From the NCBI GenBank assembly GCA_022508345.1, contig JAFLVK010000002.1, forward strand, positions 325,649 to 389,648: a stretch of 64,000 nt of DNA, written 5' to 3'. The translations under genes were made by a program, and so were the position numbers. Shown here piece after piece: positions 51,416-58,997 of the stretch (the first letter of the stretch is position 1; every line of letters starts with the position of its first letter). Origin of the DNA: Clostridiales bacterium (lineage in GTDB: Bacteria; Bacillota; Clostridia; Christensenellales; CAG-314). The notes under the pieces were generated by a model, which made no database searches, was not told the origin of the DNA, and saw only the letters and a program-made list of their open reading frames with translations.

Positions 51416-52339
51416 ATGGCAAAGGTCAAAAGAAAGTACAAATTTAACTTCAGAGAATACATTTTCCCCGCCCTGTACGTTGTGGAATTTCTAGGTGCGG
51501 CACTGATTGGATTTTTCGGCAAGTCCTTTTTTGCATACGAAGCATTCAATACCCTGTGGGCAAATATCTTTTATATACTGTTTATCTCAGCGCTGTATAT
51601 AACTGCATTTGTACAAGAGGTGCTCGCGTCACGCGCTACTTGCGACGTGTTGACCAACGGCGCAGTATTTGTTGGTGGCATGATTACATGTGTACTGATG
51701 TACATTTTCGCAAATATATTTACCTTTGTCGCACTTGCATTTTCTGCAATTATGACAGCGGTGATAGCCATTAGATATGCGCTGTTGCTGCGCAAAGATA
51801 CAACGCTTGAACCCGATGTCAAGCGGATACTGGCTGTAGTCATGCTGCTACTGTTTGCAATGGTACAACAATTGGGTGTTGAATATGTCAACAACGAAAT
51901 TTGGGCACGGTCGTTGATACCTGCAGCAATACTATTTGTAGTGGCTAGTGTGGTAGCTGTGTTGTTAGTAGGAAAAATCTGGACCGACATTTATTACACT
52001 ACCGCTGGGCGCATTGGCAATGCCATTTGTGCAGTGCTGATACTGTTCTTCTTGGTGTATATGTATTGCGTTACTGCAATAGGCGTGGCAAATTGCTCAT
52101 TCGACGGCGAACCCCAAAAAATCGAATGCACCGTATTGGAAAAGCATATTCAAACGGGAGGCACACACGGCGTTACTCAATTTAAAATCAAAATTGAAAT
52201 TGATTCAAACGAGAAATGGCTCAACTTGCCCGTCACGGAATACCACAAACTATCGGAAGGCGACACGGTAACAATCGATTACTATTCGGGTGCATTTAAC
52301 CTACCCTACTACACCTACGGCGAAAAGAGCTCCCCCTAG
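51416..52339 (+). CDS. Polytopic membrane protein, unknown
   Basis: 307 aa with about seven hydrophobic helices up to residue ~225, then a soluble C-terminal domain of beta character (PQKIECTVLEKHIQTGGTHG ... EGDTVTIDYYSGAFNLPYY) that probably faces outside after CSFDGE. No family recognised. CAGGAGGG precedes the ATG. It is AT-richer than many neighbours and transcribed alone; the terminator hairpin contains its stop. Confidence 0.75.
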   Translation: MAKVKRKYKFNFREYIFPALYVVEFLGAALIGFFGKSFFAYEAFNTLWANIFYILFISALYITAFVQEVLASRATCDVLTNGAVFVGGMITCVLMYIFANIFTFVALAFSAIMTAVIAIRYALLLRKDTTLEPDVKRILAVVMLLLFAMVQQLGVEYVNNEIWARSLIPAAILFVVASVVAVLLVGKIWTDIYYTTAGRIGNAICAVLILFFLVYMYCVTAIGVANCSFDGEPQKIECTVLEKHIQTGGTHGVTQFKIKIEIDSNEKWLNLPVTEYHKLSEGDTVTIDYYSGAFNLPYYTYGEKSSP

Positions 52340-52358
52340 CACAGGGGAGCTCTTTCAT
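52325..52358 (+). terminator. Terminator of the 307-aa membrane protein gene
   Basis: AAGAGCTCCCC / GGGGAGCTCTTT hairpin then CATTATCC; T-tail short. Confidence 0.6.
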
Positions 52359-52416
52359 TATCCATTCTTTTTTTTTCATTTATTTTATCTTCATTTATTT
52401 AACATTTCATTCGTCA

Positions 52417-52542
52417 GTTTGAGACGGCAGAAGCAAGGTAGGCGAGGCAAGCGAGCATTTACAAGGGGAGTGTACTGAGCGTACATGACCCGCAGGAAAG
52501 CGGAGCTTAACAAAGCATACCGACGCTTATAACGTCTCAAAC
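52417..52542 (-). repeat. Dispersed 3'-end element, copy C
   Basis: ~126 bp with perfect 10-bp outer stem GTTTGAGACG / CGTCTCAAAC. Internal blocks AGCAAGGTAGGCGAGGC and GGAGTGTACTGAGCGTACAT are shared with copy A. Its right arm contains the TGA stop of the DUF3794-LysM gene on minus. Confidence 0.8.
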
Positions 52543-54015
52543 CTTGTTGAAGACAACAATGCGCGCATCCTGCTCCAACGGGTTGGAAATTTCCGGATTG
52601 ATTGCCAGCAAGTCCTCTTCCGACATGTGAAGCCCCTTGGCAAGCTGCCACAGCGTTTCGCCCTTGTGAGCAAGGCAAACTTCAATTGCCGGCAACTGTG
52701 TTTTGTCAAACGGTTGTTCCGTTGCTGATACAATCACTGCAAACGTCACGTCGCGTTCGCTCTCGATGGAGATACACAGCTCCATTTCCGCTTGCAAGCC
52801 GCCGTTGTCTCTTACTGCAAAATCCATAACGGTAACACTTGCAAAAGACTGACATTGCGGCATGAGGTAATCGACGTCCACTGTCTCGGAGAAGGGCAAT
52901 TCCAACTGAGCGCTTTCCGTGCCTGCTTCTGTCGAATACAGCAGCGTTGCATACACCACGCCCTCCACAAGCGCCCTGCGTTCCATCGACTGACAGTTGG
53001 TAACCACTGCGCCAACATTAACAGCTGTGAGCACTGTTTTGCCTGCTTCCAAGGGCAAGTTCGCCGTTGTACGCTTGCGCTCTGTTGTGCTACCGCATGG
53101 CAAGGTTGTTGTGATGCTCTTGCGTTCAAACAAGAAATCACAGCTTGAACCGTAAGCATCATTTACCACGTCCACAACGCCTATTGTTGTAGCTTCAACA
53201 CGCGCGTTTGCCGCAATCTCCACTGTGAACACGGTGTTGACTTCGTTTTCCGAAATATCCAGGCGAACCTTGGTGTTTTTGGGTGTAAGCGACAGCTTTA
53301 TCTGGCTGTCGGCGTCAATTCCCGTTGCGTCCAGTTCTCTTTCAAAGTTAAAGGGAAGTGTATCCGTTACAATGCTGCCCTCCGACACATATGTAAGCCG
53401 CACTGTTGCTTCGCCCGCAATGCGCAGCACGCCGTTGATGACTGTGTAGTCGCCCACGCACAAATTGCTTTCCGCAATCAATACAGTTGTGATGTTGCGG
53501 GTGGCATTCAACTCCTCGTCGATAACAAGCGGCAAGTTGACAATGTTGCACGACTGCAAAATTTCCATGCTGTCGGTTTTACAAAATACGTCTTCGCCAC
53601 TGGACATATAGGGTACAGCTTCGGAAACGTAAGCGTAGGCTGTTACTTCCAAAAGAATGGTCAGCGTTGCGGTGTTGGCGTTGGTGTCCACCTTGCTGTC
53701 TACCGTCACCACGTCGAAGGTAAGCTTGCTGTCGGTATCCAACAATTCGCTTGTCATGCTAGCAGTGAAGTCAGCACTGTAGCCGGAGCTTAGTACCGTT
53801 GTGCCGTCGGAGTACAGGAACTTGATGTTTGTTTTGCCGTAGAAGGATACTTCTCCGTGACTTGCTTCGTAGCTGTTGACAACGGAGTCCACTCCCACCG
53901 ACAGCACCTGCGCAATATCCGTTTTAACAGAAATGCGCACGCTTTCCGCTGTCTGAATTTTGCCTATAAATTTACGGGAAAGACAGGACAAATTTTGAAA
54001 TTGTACGTTTGACAT
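52537..54015 (-). CDS. DUF3794 and LysM domain protein (spore coat/cortex associated)
   Basis: The ATG at 54015 (MSNVQFQNLS) behind GTGGGGG replaces the track start, giving 492 aa. Two to three DUF3794 beta-rich modules span residues ~25-430; a LysM closes the protein (HKGETLWQLAKGLHMSEEDLLAINP). Such proteins in clostridia lie next to veg and ispE, as here, and resemble SpoVID/SafA-type spore-envelope morphogens. Peptidoglycan or cortex binding through LysM is expected. Confidence 0.88.
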   Translation of the reverse strand: MSNVQFQNLSCLSRKFIGKIQTAESVRISVKTDIAQVLSVGVDSVVNSYEASHGEVSFYGKTNIKFLYSDGTTVLSSGYSADFTASMTSELLDTDSKLTFDVVTVDSKVDTNANTATLTILLEVTAYAYVSEAVPYMSSGEDVFCKTDSMEILQSCNIVNLPLVIDEELNATRNITTVLIAESNLCVGDYTVINGVLRIAGEATVRLTYVSEGSIVTDTLPFNFERELDATGIDADSQIKLSLTPKNTKVRLDISENEVNTVFTVEIAANARVEATTIGVVDVVNDAYGSSCDFLFERKSITTTLPCGSTTERKRTTANLPLEAGKTVLTAVNVGAVVTNCQSMERRALVEGVVYATLLYSTEAGTESAQLELPFSETVDVDYLMPQCQSFASVTVMDFAVRDNGGLQAEMELCISIESERDVTFAVIVSATEQPFDKTQLPAIEVCLAHKGETLWQLAKGLHMSEEDLLAINPEISNPLEQDARIVVFNKV

Positions 54016-54176
54016 AAAAACCCCCACTAGTTTTTTAATTGATTTCAATGTAATATACGGGCTTTCGTGTCGTGATAGACCAAACAAATTATTTTTAATT
54101 GATAACAGCTTTTGAAATTATATGTCAATAAAACAGGAAATATAGTATATGGGATAAAATTTTTGCAACACGCCCC

Positions 54177-54425
54177 TTACACTATCGGTGAGGCGTGCTC
54201 CTTCAATGATATTTCACCGCACACAAGGTCGATGTAGCTGCAGCTTATTCTGTCGAAAATATCGTCGGTAAGCTTTATTATAAATACGTTGGAATGCGCT
54301 TCGGAAATAACACCCTTGTAGTGTTTGATTTTGTTACGTCCGCGGTTTAGCTTGACGTCCACGTTGCGCCCTAACATATCAAATATAAACTGTTTTGCTC
54401 CGTCCACATCTATTGTTTTTTTCAT
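54177..54425 (-). CDS. veg: Veg family protein
   Basis: 82 aa. The core GRNKIKHYKGVISEAHSNVFIIKL...DRISCSYIDLVCGEISL matches Veg. In Bacillus it is strongly expressed and linked to biofilm control and spore germination. It precedes the DUF3794-LysM gene and ispE, the conserved clostridial neighbourhood. Confidence 0.88.
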   Translation of the reverse strand: MKKTIDVDGAKQFIFDMLGRNVDVKLNRGRNKIKHYKGVISEAHSNVFIIKLTDDIFDRISCSYIDLVCGEISLKEHASPIV

Positions 54426-54481
54426 TTTACACTCCGCGTTACGTTTACATTATTGACAACTGAAACGAGATTTATTCGGCA

Positions 54482-54514
54482 ACAAAAAAGACTTGGTTTG
54501 TTACGCCAAGTCTT
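54482..54514 (-). terminator. Terminator of the acidic zinc-ribbon gene
   Basis: AAGACTTGG / CCAAGTCTT stem then TTTTTTGTTG on minus. Confidence 0.8.
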
Positions 54515-54526
54515 GTAGTGTTTAAA

Positions 54527-55021
54527 TTAAAAGTCGTCGTCTTCGTCCTCTTCTTCATCATCGTCGTCGAAGTCGTCGTCGAAATCTACATCGTCGAAGT
54601 CGTCCGTGAGGTCGTCAGGATAGTCGTCCAGTTCGATATCCATGTTTTCTTCGTCCTCGAAATCGTCATCGAAGTCGGCATCTTCCTCCATTTCTTCAAG
54701 GGGAATAACGTCCTCTTCTTCGGTATCTTTGGTGTCCTCGTCGTCAAGATAGGTACGCCAGTCTTCGTTGTCCTCGTCCATTTCGCCGCTTTCTTGGCGC
54801 TTGTAGTTAGCAAGACAGTTTTCGCACATGTCCTCGTCCATGCCGATGTAGGACGTTTTGCAAACAGGACACAGCTTGAGTGGTTCGTCGTCGTCAATGA
54901 TGTCGTCCAACAGTACAATACGGCTGTCCAAGCCAAGCTCGGCTTTGCAGATATCGCACATTTCCTCTTCCTGCAAAATATAGTTCAGTTCGCAACGCGG
55001 ACATTTCTTGTATTTTCCCAT
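54527..55021 (-). CDS. Double zinc-ribbon protein with highly acidic tail
   Basis: 164 aa. Two CxxC...CxxC knuckle pairs (CPRC...CDIC, ~7-24; CPVC...CENC, ~51-69) are followed by ~95 residues that are mostly Asp and Glu, ending EEEDEDDDF. No signal peptide. The tail should be disordered and strongly negative. Possible roles are a nucleic-acid mimic or a basic-protein chaperone, but nothing specific is recognised. GGTGAT precedes the ATG. Confidence 0.78.
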   Translation of the reverse strand: MGKYKKCPRCELNYILQEEEMCDICKAELGLDSRIVLLDDIIDDDEPLKLCPVCKTSYIGMDEDMCENCLANYKRQESGEMDEDNEDWRTYLDDEDTKDTEEEDVIPLEEMEEDADFDDDFEDEENMDIELDDYPDDLTDDFDDVDFDDDFDDDDEEEDEDDDF

Positions 55022-55167
55022 GTTATCACCGTTAGATTGTAGTTTGAATGTGTTTAGTAAAATGATATGCTAAGGTATTGTATCCAACTAGCGCAACTAA
55101 TTTACCATTATTCGGTAAAATTGTAAACTGTTTTAAGGTAAAAATAAAAATTTCCAATAAGAAAAAT

Positions 55168-55195
55168 AAGGCGGGAACATTCCCGCCTTATTTTT
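55168..55195. terminator. Terminator of PlsC-like paralogue 2 (bidirectional)
   Basis: AAGGCGGGAA / TTCCCGCCTT with T-runs on each side. Confidence 0.85.
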
Positions 55196-55202
55196 GCTGT
55201 AA

Positions 55203-56366
55203 TTATTTGTTTTGTTCAAGTAAAATTGTTTGCTGCTCTATTGCCAGATTAAGTTTGGTTGTGCACCCCACGTTAGTTAAGCGCTTGAAACGGTACACCG
55301 CTTCATTTGTGGGCAAGTAGATGTATTCGTTGTTGAAGGACAGCGTATAGAATACACCTGCCTTGTAGTGAATGTTTTGGTCGGCAAAGGTTGCAGTGAT
55401 ACCCTCCTTGTCGTGCACCACCACGGCGTCGCCCATGTCTACGTATTTTTTGCCGACAAGCTTTTCCGCGCGGAAGAAGCCTTCGAAACGGTAATTGTCA
55501 TCGGCTACTTCTTGGCGAACACATTCCGTTTGCCATTGGTACCAATCTGTAACCTTGTCAAACTTTCCTCCGACAAGCTGTCCAAGCTTGTTTTGCGTGA
55601 CGGTGTGTCCGCACTTGGAGCAGGTGAGTTCGTGTCCGTGACCCGTCATTGCAAATTCCTGTCCGCACTCGGGGCATTTGTAAAGAATGTTCTCCAGACC
55701 TTCCACCAAATCGGGGACGTCTATTTCGATGTTATTTTCCAGCTGGTAAGCGTAATCGTCGTACGCCAGGTTTTGTACAATTCGGTTGTGAATTTCCTGC
55801 GGCGTGATGGTATCTACTTCTTCAGGAGTAACCGCGACCTTTACGTCCAGCCGCACAGGCACCTTGCGCTTGGTCTTTGTCCAACGCGGCTTGTGCAAAT
55901 ACGTCCCGTTGAAGCACACCGTTACAAGTGGCACCTTTAGCATCTTGACAAGCTTGGCAATTGCCGGCTTGATGATGTTGGGCGTGCCCACCACGGACAG
56001 CTTCGCCTCGGGGTAAATGACTACGGGGCGTTTCTTGGACAACACGTACTTGATGTCGCGAATGAGGGAGGTATCAACGGTAAATTGCTTTTTCGGCAAC
56101 ACGCCCATGCTCTTGATAAGCGACGGCCACTGCACCAGCTGCGTAACGGATATAACGAAGTTTGCGCAGTTGGGGTACATGGATATGATAAGTCCCCCCA
56201 CGTCCACAAAGCTGGCATGGTTTGCCACAACCACAAATGGCGGCTTGAGCCTTTTGAGCGTTCCGTCGGTTATCAGCTTGACGTGTTTTTTAAACGCGGT
56301 TTTGCCGTAGAGGTTGACTCCCGCTCCTATCAAAAATTTATTGGCGAGCTTAACTTTTTTTGCCAT
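55203..56366 (-). CDS. PlsC-like acyltransferase with C-terminal zinc ribbon (paralogue 2)
   Basis: 387 aa. VVANHASFVDVGG supplies the HX4D catalytic site; VIYPEAKLS and KMLKVPLVTVCFNG follow. The zinc ribbon CPECGQEF...CSKCGH and DWYQWQTECVRQE tail parallel those of the 39517 protein, so the two are paralogues of an unusual PlsC variant. The differences at the N terminus and after the ribbon suggest different acceptors. Likely cytoplasmic face of the membrane. Confidence 0.87.
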   Translation of the reverse strand: MAKKVKLANKFLIGAGVNLYGKTAFKKHVKLITDGTLKRLKPPFVVVANHASFVDVGGLIISMYPNCANFVISVTQLVQWPSLIKSMGVLPKKQFTVDTSLIRDIKYVLSKKRPVVIYPEAKLSVVGTPNIIKPAIAKLVKMLKVPLVTVCFNGTYLHKPRWTKTKRKVPVRLDVKVAVTPEEVDTITPQEIHNRIVQNLAYDDYAYQLENNIEIDVPDLVEGLENILYKCPECGQEFAMTGHGHELTCSKCGHTVTQNKLGQLVGGKFDKVTDWYQWQTECVRQEVADDNYRFEGFFRAEKLVGKKYVDMGDAVVVHDKEGITATFADQNIHYKAGVFYTLSFNNEYIYLPTNEAVYRFKRLTNVGCTTKLNLAIEQQTILLEQNK

Positions 56367-56440
56367 ATTATCTCCCGTATAACTGATTGTTGACTACATT
56401 TGACGTCAGTACACTACCCTAGCTGCAAATAACGCAAAAA

Positions 56441-56484
56441 GGAAAAAGAAAATCTCCCACCAGCCACACAAGCCGTGAGAGATT
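56441..56484 (-). terminator. yabP-yabQ-divIC terminator
   Basis: AATCTCTCAC / GTGGGAGATT with a 14-nt loop, then TTCTTTTTCC on minus. Confidence 0.65.
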
Positions 56485-56490
56485 GCCTGT

Positions 56491-56784
56491 TTAATTTTGC
56501 GATAATTTCTTCTCTACCCAACTGATGTCATCTTCACTGATGCGTTCGTGAGCTTCTGCCCATTTTCTTACGTAATCGTTTGTTTGCATGTATTCTAGGA
56601 GCTCTTGCAGTTTGGTTTCGTCGTTGCGCGCTTCTTGAATGAGTTCTGCCATTTCTTTTGCGCGAGCGTTTAGTGACGACATCTGCGTCAGCGTTACCAG
56701 TAGCATGCAAAGAAGCAATACCAGTATCAGTATCGCCGCTACGAATATTGCTGCTGTTGACTTCCTGTAAAATATGCGTTCCAT
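56491..56784 (-). CDS. divIC: Septum formation initiator, DivIC/FtsB family
   Basis: The ATG at 56784 (MERIFYRKSTAA) behind GGTGG gives 97 aa. One membrane helix (~11-33) is followed by a coiled coil (SSLNARAKEMAELIQEARNDETKLQELLEYM) and a short C terminus, the DivIC/FtsB plan. It stabilises the FtsL/DivIB division complex and in clostridia follows yabP-yabQ. The gene is overlapped out of frame by the yabQ ORF. Confidence 0.82.
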   Translation of the reverse strand: MERIFYRKSTAAIFVAAILILVLLLCMLLVTLTQMSSLNARAKEMAELIQEARNDETKLQELLEYMQTNDYVRKWAEAHERISEDDISWVEKKLSQN

Positions 56785-57106
56785 CGTTATCCACCAATTT
56801 AGTAGTGAACAGATTATACAGCATTGCAGACAGTTTGTCAAGCGTACTTTTGCAAGTAACAAAAGTAATTACGCATCCGAAAATAAGCGCAACGAACAGA
56901 AACGCGCGACACTCCCCATTGTTGAGTTCAAGGTTAACCTTCCAAATGACGTACGTTGCTACTGCGCCTAGTATCGAGTCGAATATGATTGCCGCAATTT
57001 TCGGCTTGGTCAACCCCACGCCGAATATGTATATGGCGGAAAACCCCGCCCCAAGCACGAAAAAAACGGCAAAAACGCACAGCTGCTCTATCCCTTTACC
57101 AAGCAT
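56534..57106 (-). CDS. yabQ: Spore cortex biosynthesis protein YabQ, with 3' end overlapping divIC
   Basis: 190 aa as read. Residues 1-~100 are YabQ: four hydrophobic helices beginning LGKGIEQLCVFAVFFVLGAG and ending KLSAMLYNLF. The remaining ~85 residues are a basic, Ser/Arg-rich tail (KRSRKRNGRTHSRSAQRR) encoded out of frame across ~251 bp of divIC. Either the tail is a by-product of stop-codon loss or a frameshift near 56790 truncates YabQ. The ATG overlaps the yabP stop by one base (TAATG). Confidence 0.8.
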   Translation of the reverse strand: MLGKGIEQLCVFAVFFVLGAGFSAIYIFGVGLTKPKIAAIIFDSILGAVATYVIWKVNLELNNGECRAFLFVALIFGCVITFVTCKSTLDKLSAMLYNLFTTKLVDNDGTHILQEVNSSNIRSGDTDTGIASLHATGNADADVVTKRSRKRNGRTHSRSAQRRNQTARAPRIHANKRLRKKMGRSSRTHQ

Positions 57107-57360
57107 TAACGGAACAGTCCTTTCAGATTGACACCGCTTTGGCGTAGTGACAGGCTTGATAGCGCCGCAACCTCCAACACTACTACACCCTGTTCCTTGT
57201 CCAGCTTTGTTACGTTTATTCCGCTACCCTTTACTGTCAAGGTGTTGCCATCAAGCTTAAATATTGCTTGCCTGTCGCTGATTTCCATTACCTGCTGAAC
57301 ACCCTTTACGGTGAGCACACTGTTGTCGAAATTAAATGAATACTGCTTTTCGTTTGGCAT
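57106..57360 (-). CDS. yabP: Sporulation protein YabP
   Basis: 84 aa. YSFNFDNSVLTVKGVQQVMEIS and KLDGNTLTVKGSGINVTKLDKEQGVV are the YabP pattern of repeated beta-strands. It works with YabQ in cortex formation. Its ribosome-binding site (AAGGGG) lies in the 3' arm of a strong hairpin, and there is no room for a dedicated promoter in the 46-bp gap to cysS. Confidence 0.92.
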   Translation of the reverse strand: MPNEKQYSFNFDNSVLTVKGVQQVMEISDRQAIFKLDGNTLTVKGSGINVTKLDKEQGVVVLEVAALSSLSLRQSGVNLKGLFR

Positions 57361-57366
57361 AAAATT

Positions 57367-57392
57367 CCCCTTGCACTAACATATGCAAGGGG
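57367..57392 (-). promoter_or_regulatory. Hairpin covering the yabP ribosome-binding site
   Basis: CCCCTTGCA and TGCAAGGGG pair perfectly around an 8-nt loop; the AAGGGG arm lies 6 bases before the yabP ATG. With the following AATTTT it could also act as a weak cysS terminator. Confidence 0.6.
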
Positions 57393-57406
57393 AGTTAATA
57401 TTACAA

Positions 57407-58798
57407 CTATTTTAAAGATAATTCATATCCGTCCGCGGTATCCTTGACTGCGTATCCGCGTTCGGCAAGCTCGTTGCGCAGGCGGTCACTTTCTGCCCAG
57501 TTCTTGGCTTTGCGGGCTGCAAAGCGCGCCTCGGCAAGCTCGCGGATGTCAGCAGGAACGTCCAGCGCAGGCTTGGTTTCTTCCTTAACCTTGTCGAAAT
57601 CCAGCGCAAACACCTTGTCGAACTGCAATGCAAGCTTGTATATATCCTTGGACTTGGGCTGCTTCAGCATTGTCCAAAGCACGCCTATTGCAAGGGGGAT
57701 ATTCAAGTCGTCGTTGATAGCCTCCTCAAATTTTTGTTTAAAGTCGGCTAACACTTCACTGCTAGTTGTGGCGTTGCTGTTTTTGTGCGCTACCAGCTGA
57801 GCACACAGCTTTTCGTACGCTGTCTTTGCCGCAGCAAGCGCCTCCCAAGTGAAGTTTATCTTTTGACGGTACTGCACGTTCAAGCAGAAATATCTGAACA
57901 CCACCGGCGCGAACCCTTTTGCAACAAGGTCGCTTACCATGTAGGTGTTGCCTAAAGACTTGCTCATTTTGCCGCCGTCCACAAGCAAAAACTCGTTGTG
58001 CATCCAGTAGTTGACAATTTGGTGTCCCAGCCAACATTCGCCCTGCGCAATTTCGTTTTCGTGGTGAATGGGTATGTGATCGATACCGCCCGTGTGGATA
58101 TCAAACCTTTCGCCAAGATACTTTACGCCCATGGCGGTACACTCTATGTGCCAACCGGGGAAGCTACGTCCCCAAGGGCTATCCCACTGTTGCAGGTGAT
58201 TGGGTTGAGCCTTTTTCCACAGTGCAAAGTCGATTGGGTGACGCTTGAAGCTGTTAACTTCGACGCGCGCGCCGTGGCGCTGTTCTTCAAGATTGATACC
58301 GGAAAGCTTGCCGTAGCTGGGGAACTTCTCCACCGAAAAATATATGCCGTCCTCCGTTTCGTAGGCGTAGCCCTTGTCCAGCAGGCTTTGCACTATCTCA
58401 ATCATTTCGGGGATGTTGTCCGTAGCCTTGGGGCAAACCGTGGGACGCTTGATGTTCAACGCGTCAATGTCCTTCATAAATTGCTCGGTATAGAAAGCGG
58501 CAATTTCGAGGGGCGTTTTGCCCGTTTCGTGGGCGGACTTTTCCATCTTGTCCTCGCCGTCGTCGCCGTCGGATACAAGGTGCCCCACGTCGGTGATGTT
58601 CATGACGGACTTGACCTTCATTCCGTCGTATTCCAGCACGCGGCGTAGTTCGTCCATGAAAACATATGCGCGCAAGTTGCCGATTGTTGCGTACTTGTAC
58701 ACGGTGGGACCGCATGTATACATTGATATCTGTCCCGGCTTTATGGGGACAAGCTCTTCCTTTTTGCGAGTGAGAGTGTTATATACTCTAAGTTGCAT
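57407..58798 (-). CDS. cysS: Cysteinyl-tRNA synthetase
   Basis: 463 aa, full length. [15 protein letters not shown] carries the HIGH-equivalent in its ATIGN variant; the zinc site Cys/His ([22 protein letters not shown]) and [10 protein letters not shown] complete the active site. Promoter TTGTTT-17-TACAAT. The gene immediately precedes yabP; co-transcription with the sporulation operon is possible. Confidence 0.97.
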   Translation of the reverse strand: MQLRVYNTLTRKKEELVPIKPGQISMYTCGPTVYKYATIGNLRAYVFMDELRRVLEYDGMKVKSVMNITDVGHLVSDGDDGEDKMEKSAHETGKTPLEIAAFYTEQFMKDIDALNIKRPTVCPKATDNIPEMIEIVQSLLDKGYAYETEDGIYFSVEKFPSYGKLSGINLEEQRHGARVEVNSFKRHPIDFALWKKAQPNHLQQWDSPWGRSFPGWHIECTAMGVKYLGERFDIHTGGIDHIPIHHENEIAQGECWLGHQIVNYWMHNEFLLVDGGKMSKSLGNTYMVSDLVAKGFAPVVFRYFCLNVQYRQKINFTWEALAAAKTAYEKLCAQLVAHKNSNATTSSEVLADFKQKFEEAINDDLNIPLAIGVLWTMLKQPKSKDIYKLALQFDKVFALDFDKVKEETKPALDVPADIRELAEARFAARKAKNWAESDRLRNELAERGYAVKDTADGYELSLK

Positions 58799-58830
58799 GA
58801 ATGTACCTCATGTAATATCAAATATGTACT

Positions 58831-58859
58831 ATTGTAGCACAAATGCACCAACCAAACAA
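58831..58859 (-). promoter_or_regulatory. cysS promoter
   Basis: TTGTTT at 58859-58854, 17-bp spacer, extended -10 TGCTACAAT ending at 58831. No T-box in the leader. Confidence 0.55.
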
Positions 58860-58933
58860 GTGTTAGACGGTTACTTTGTAAAACAATAGTCAAGTTATTA
58901 TTGTATTATACACAACTATTGACAAAAATGTAA

Positions 58934-58962
58934 TTGCAAATATTAAGGCGGTGTGCTACAAT
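58934..58962 (+). promoter_or_regulatory. serS promoter
   Basis: TTGCAA at 58934-58939, 17-bp spacer, extended -10 TGCTACAAT ending at 58962. Confidence 0.6.
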
Positions 58963-58997
58963 ATGCTGTGGATAAACGCAACAAAGGAGTAACAAAC

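Noticed and set aside
54518-55042. 174-aa plus-strand ORF rich in Val and Phe
   Set aside because: Antisense of the Asp/Glu-coding tail of the zinc-ribbon gene; the hydrophobic look is a reverse-complement artefact.
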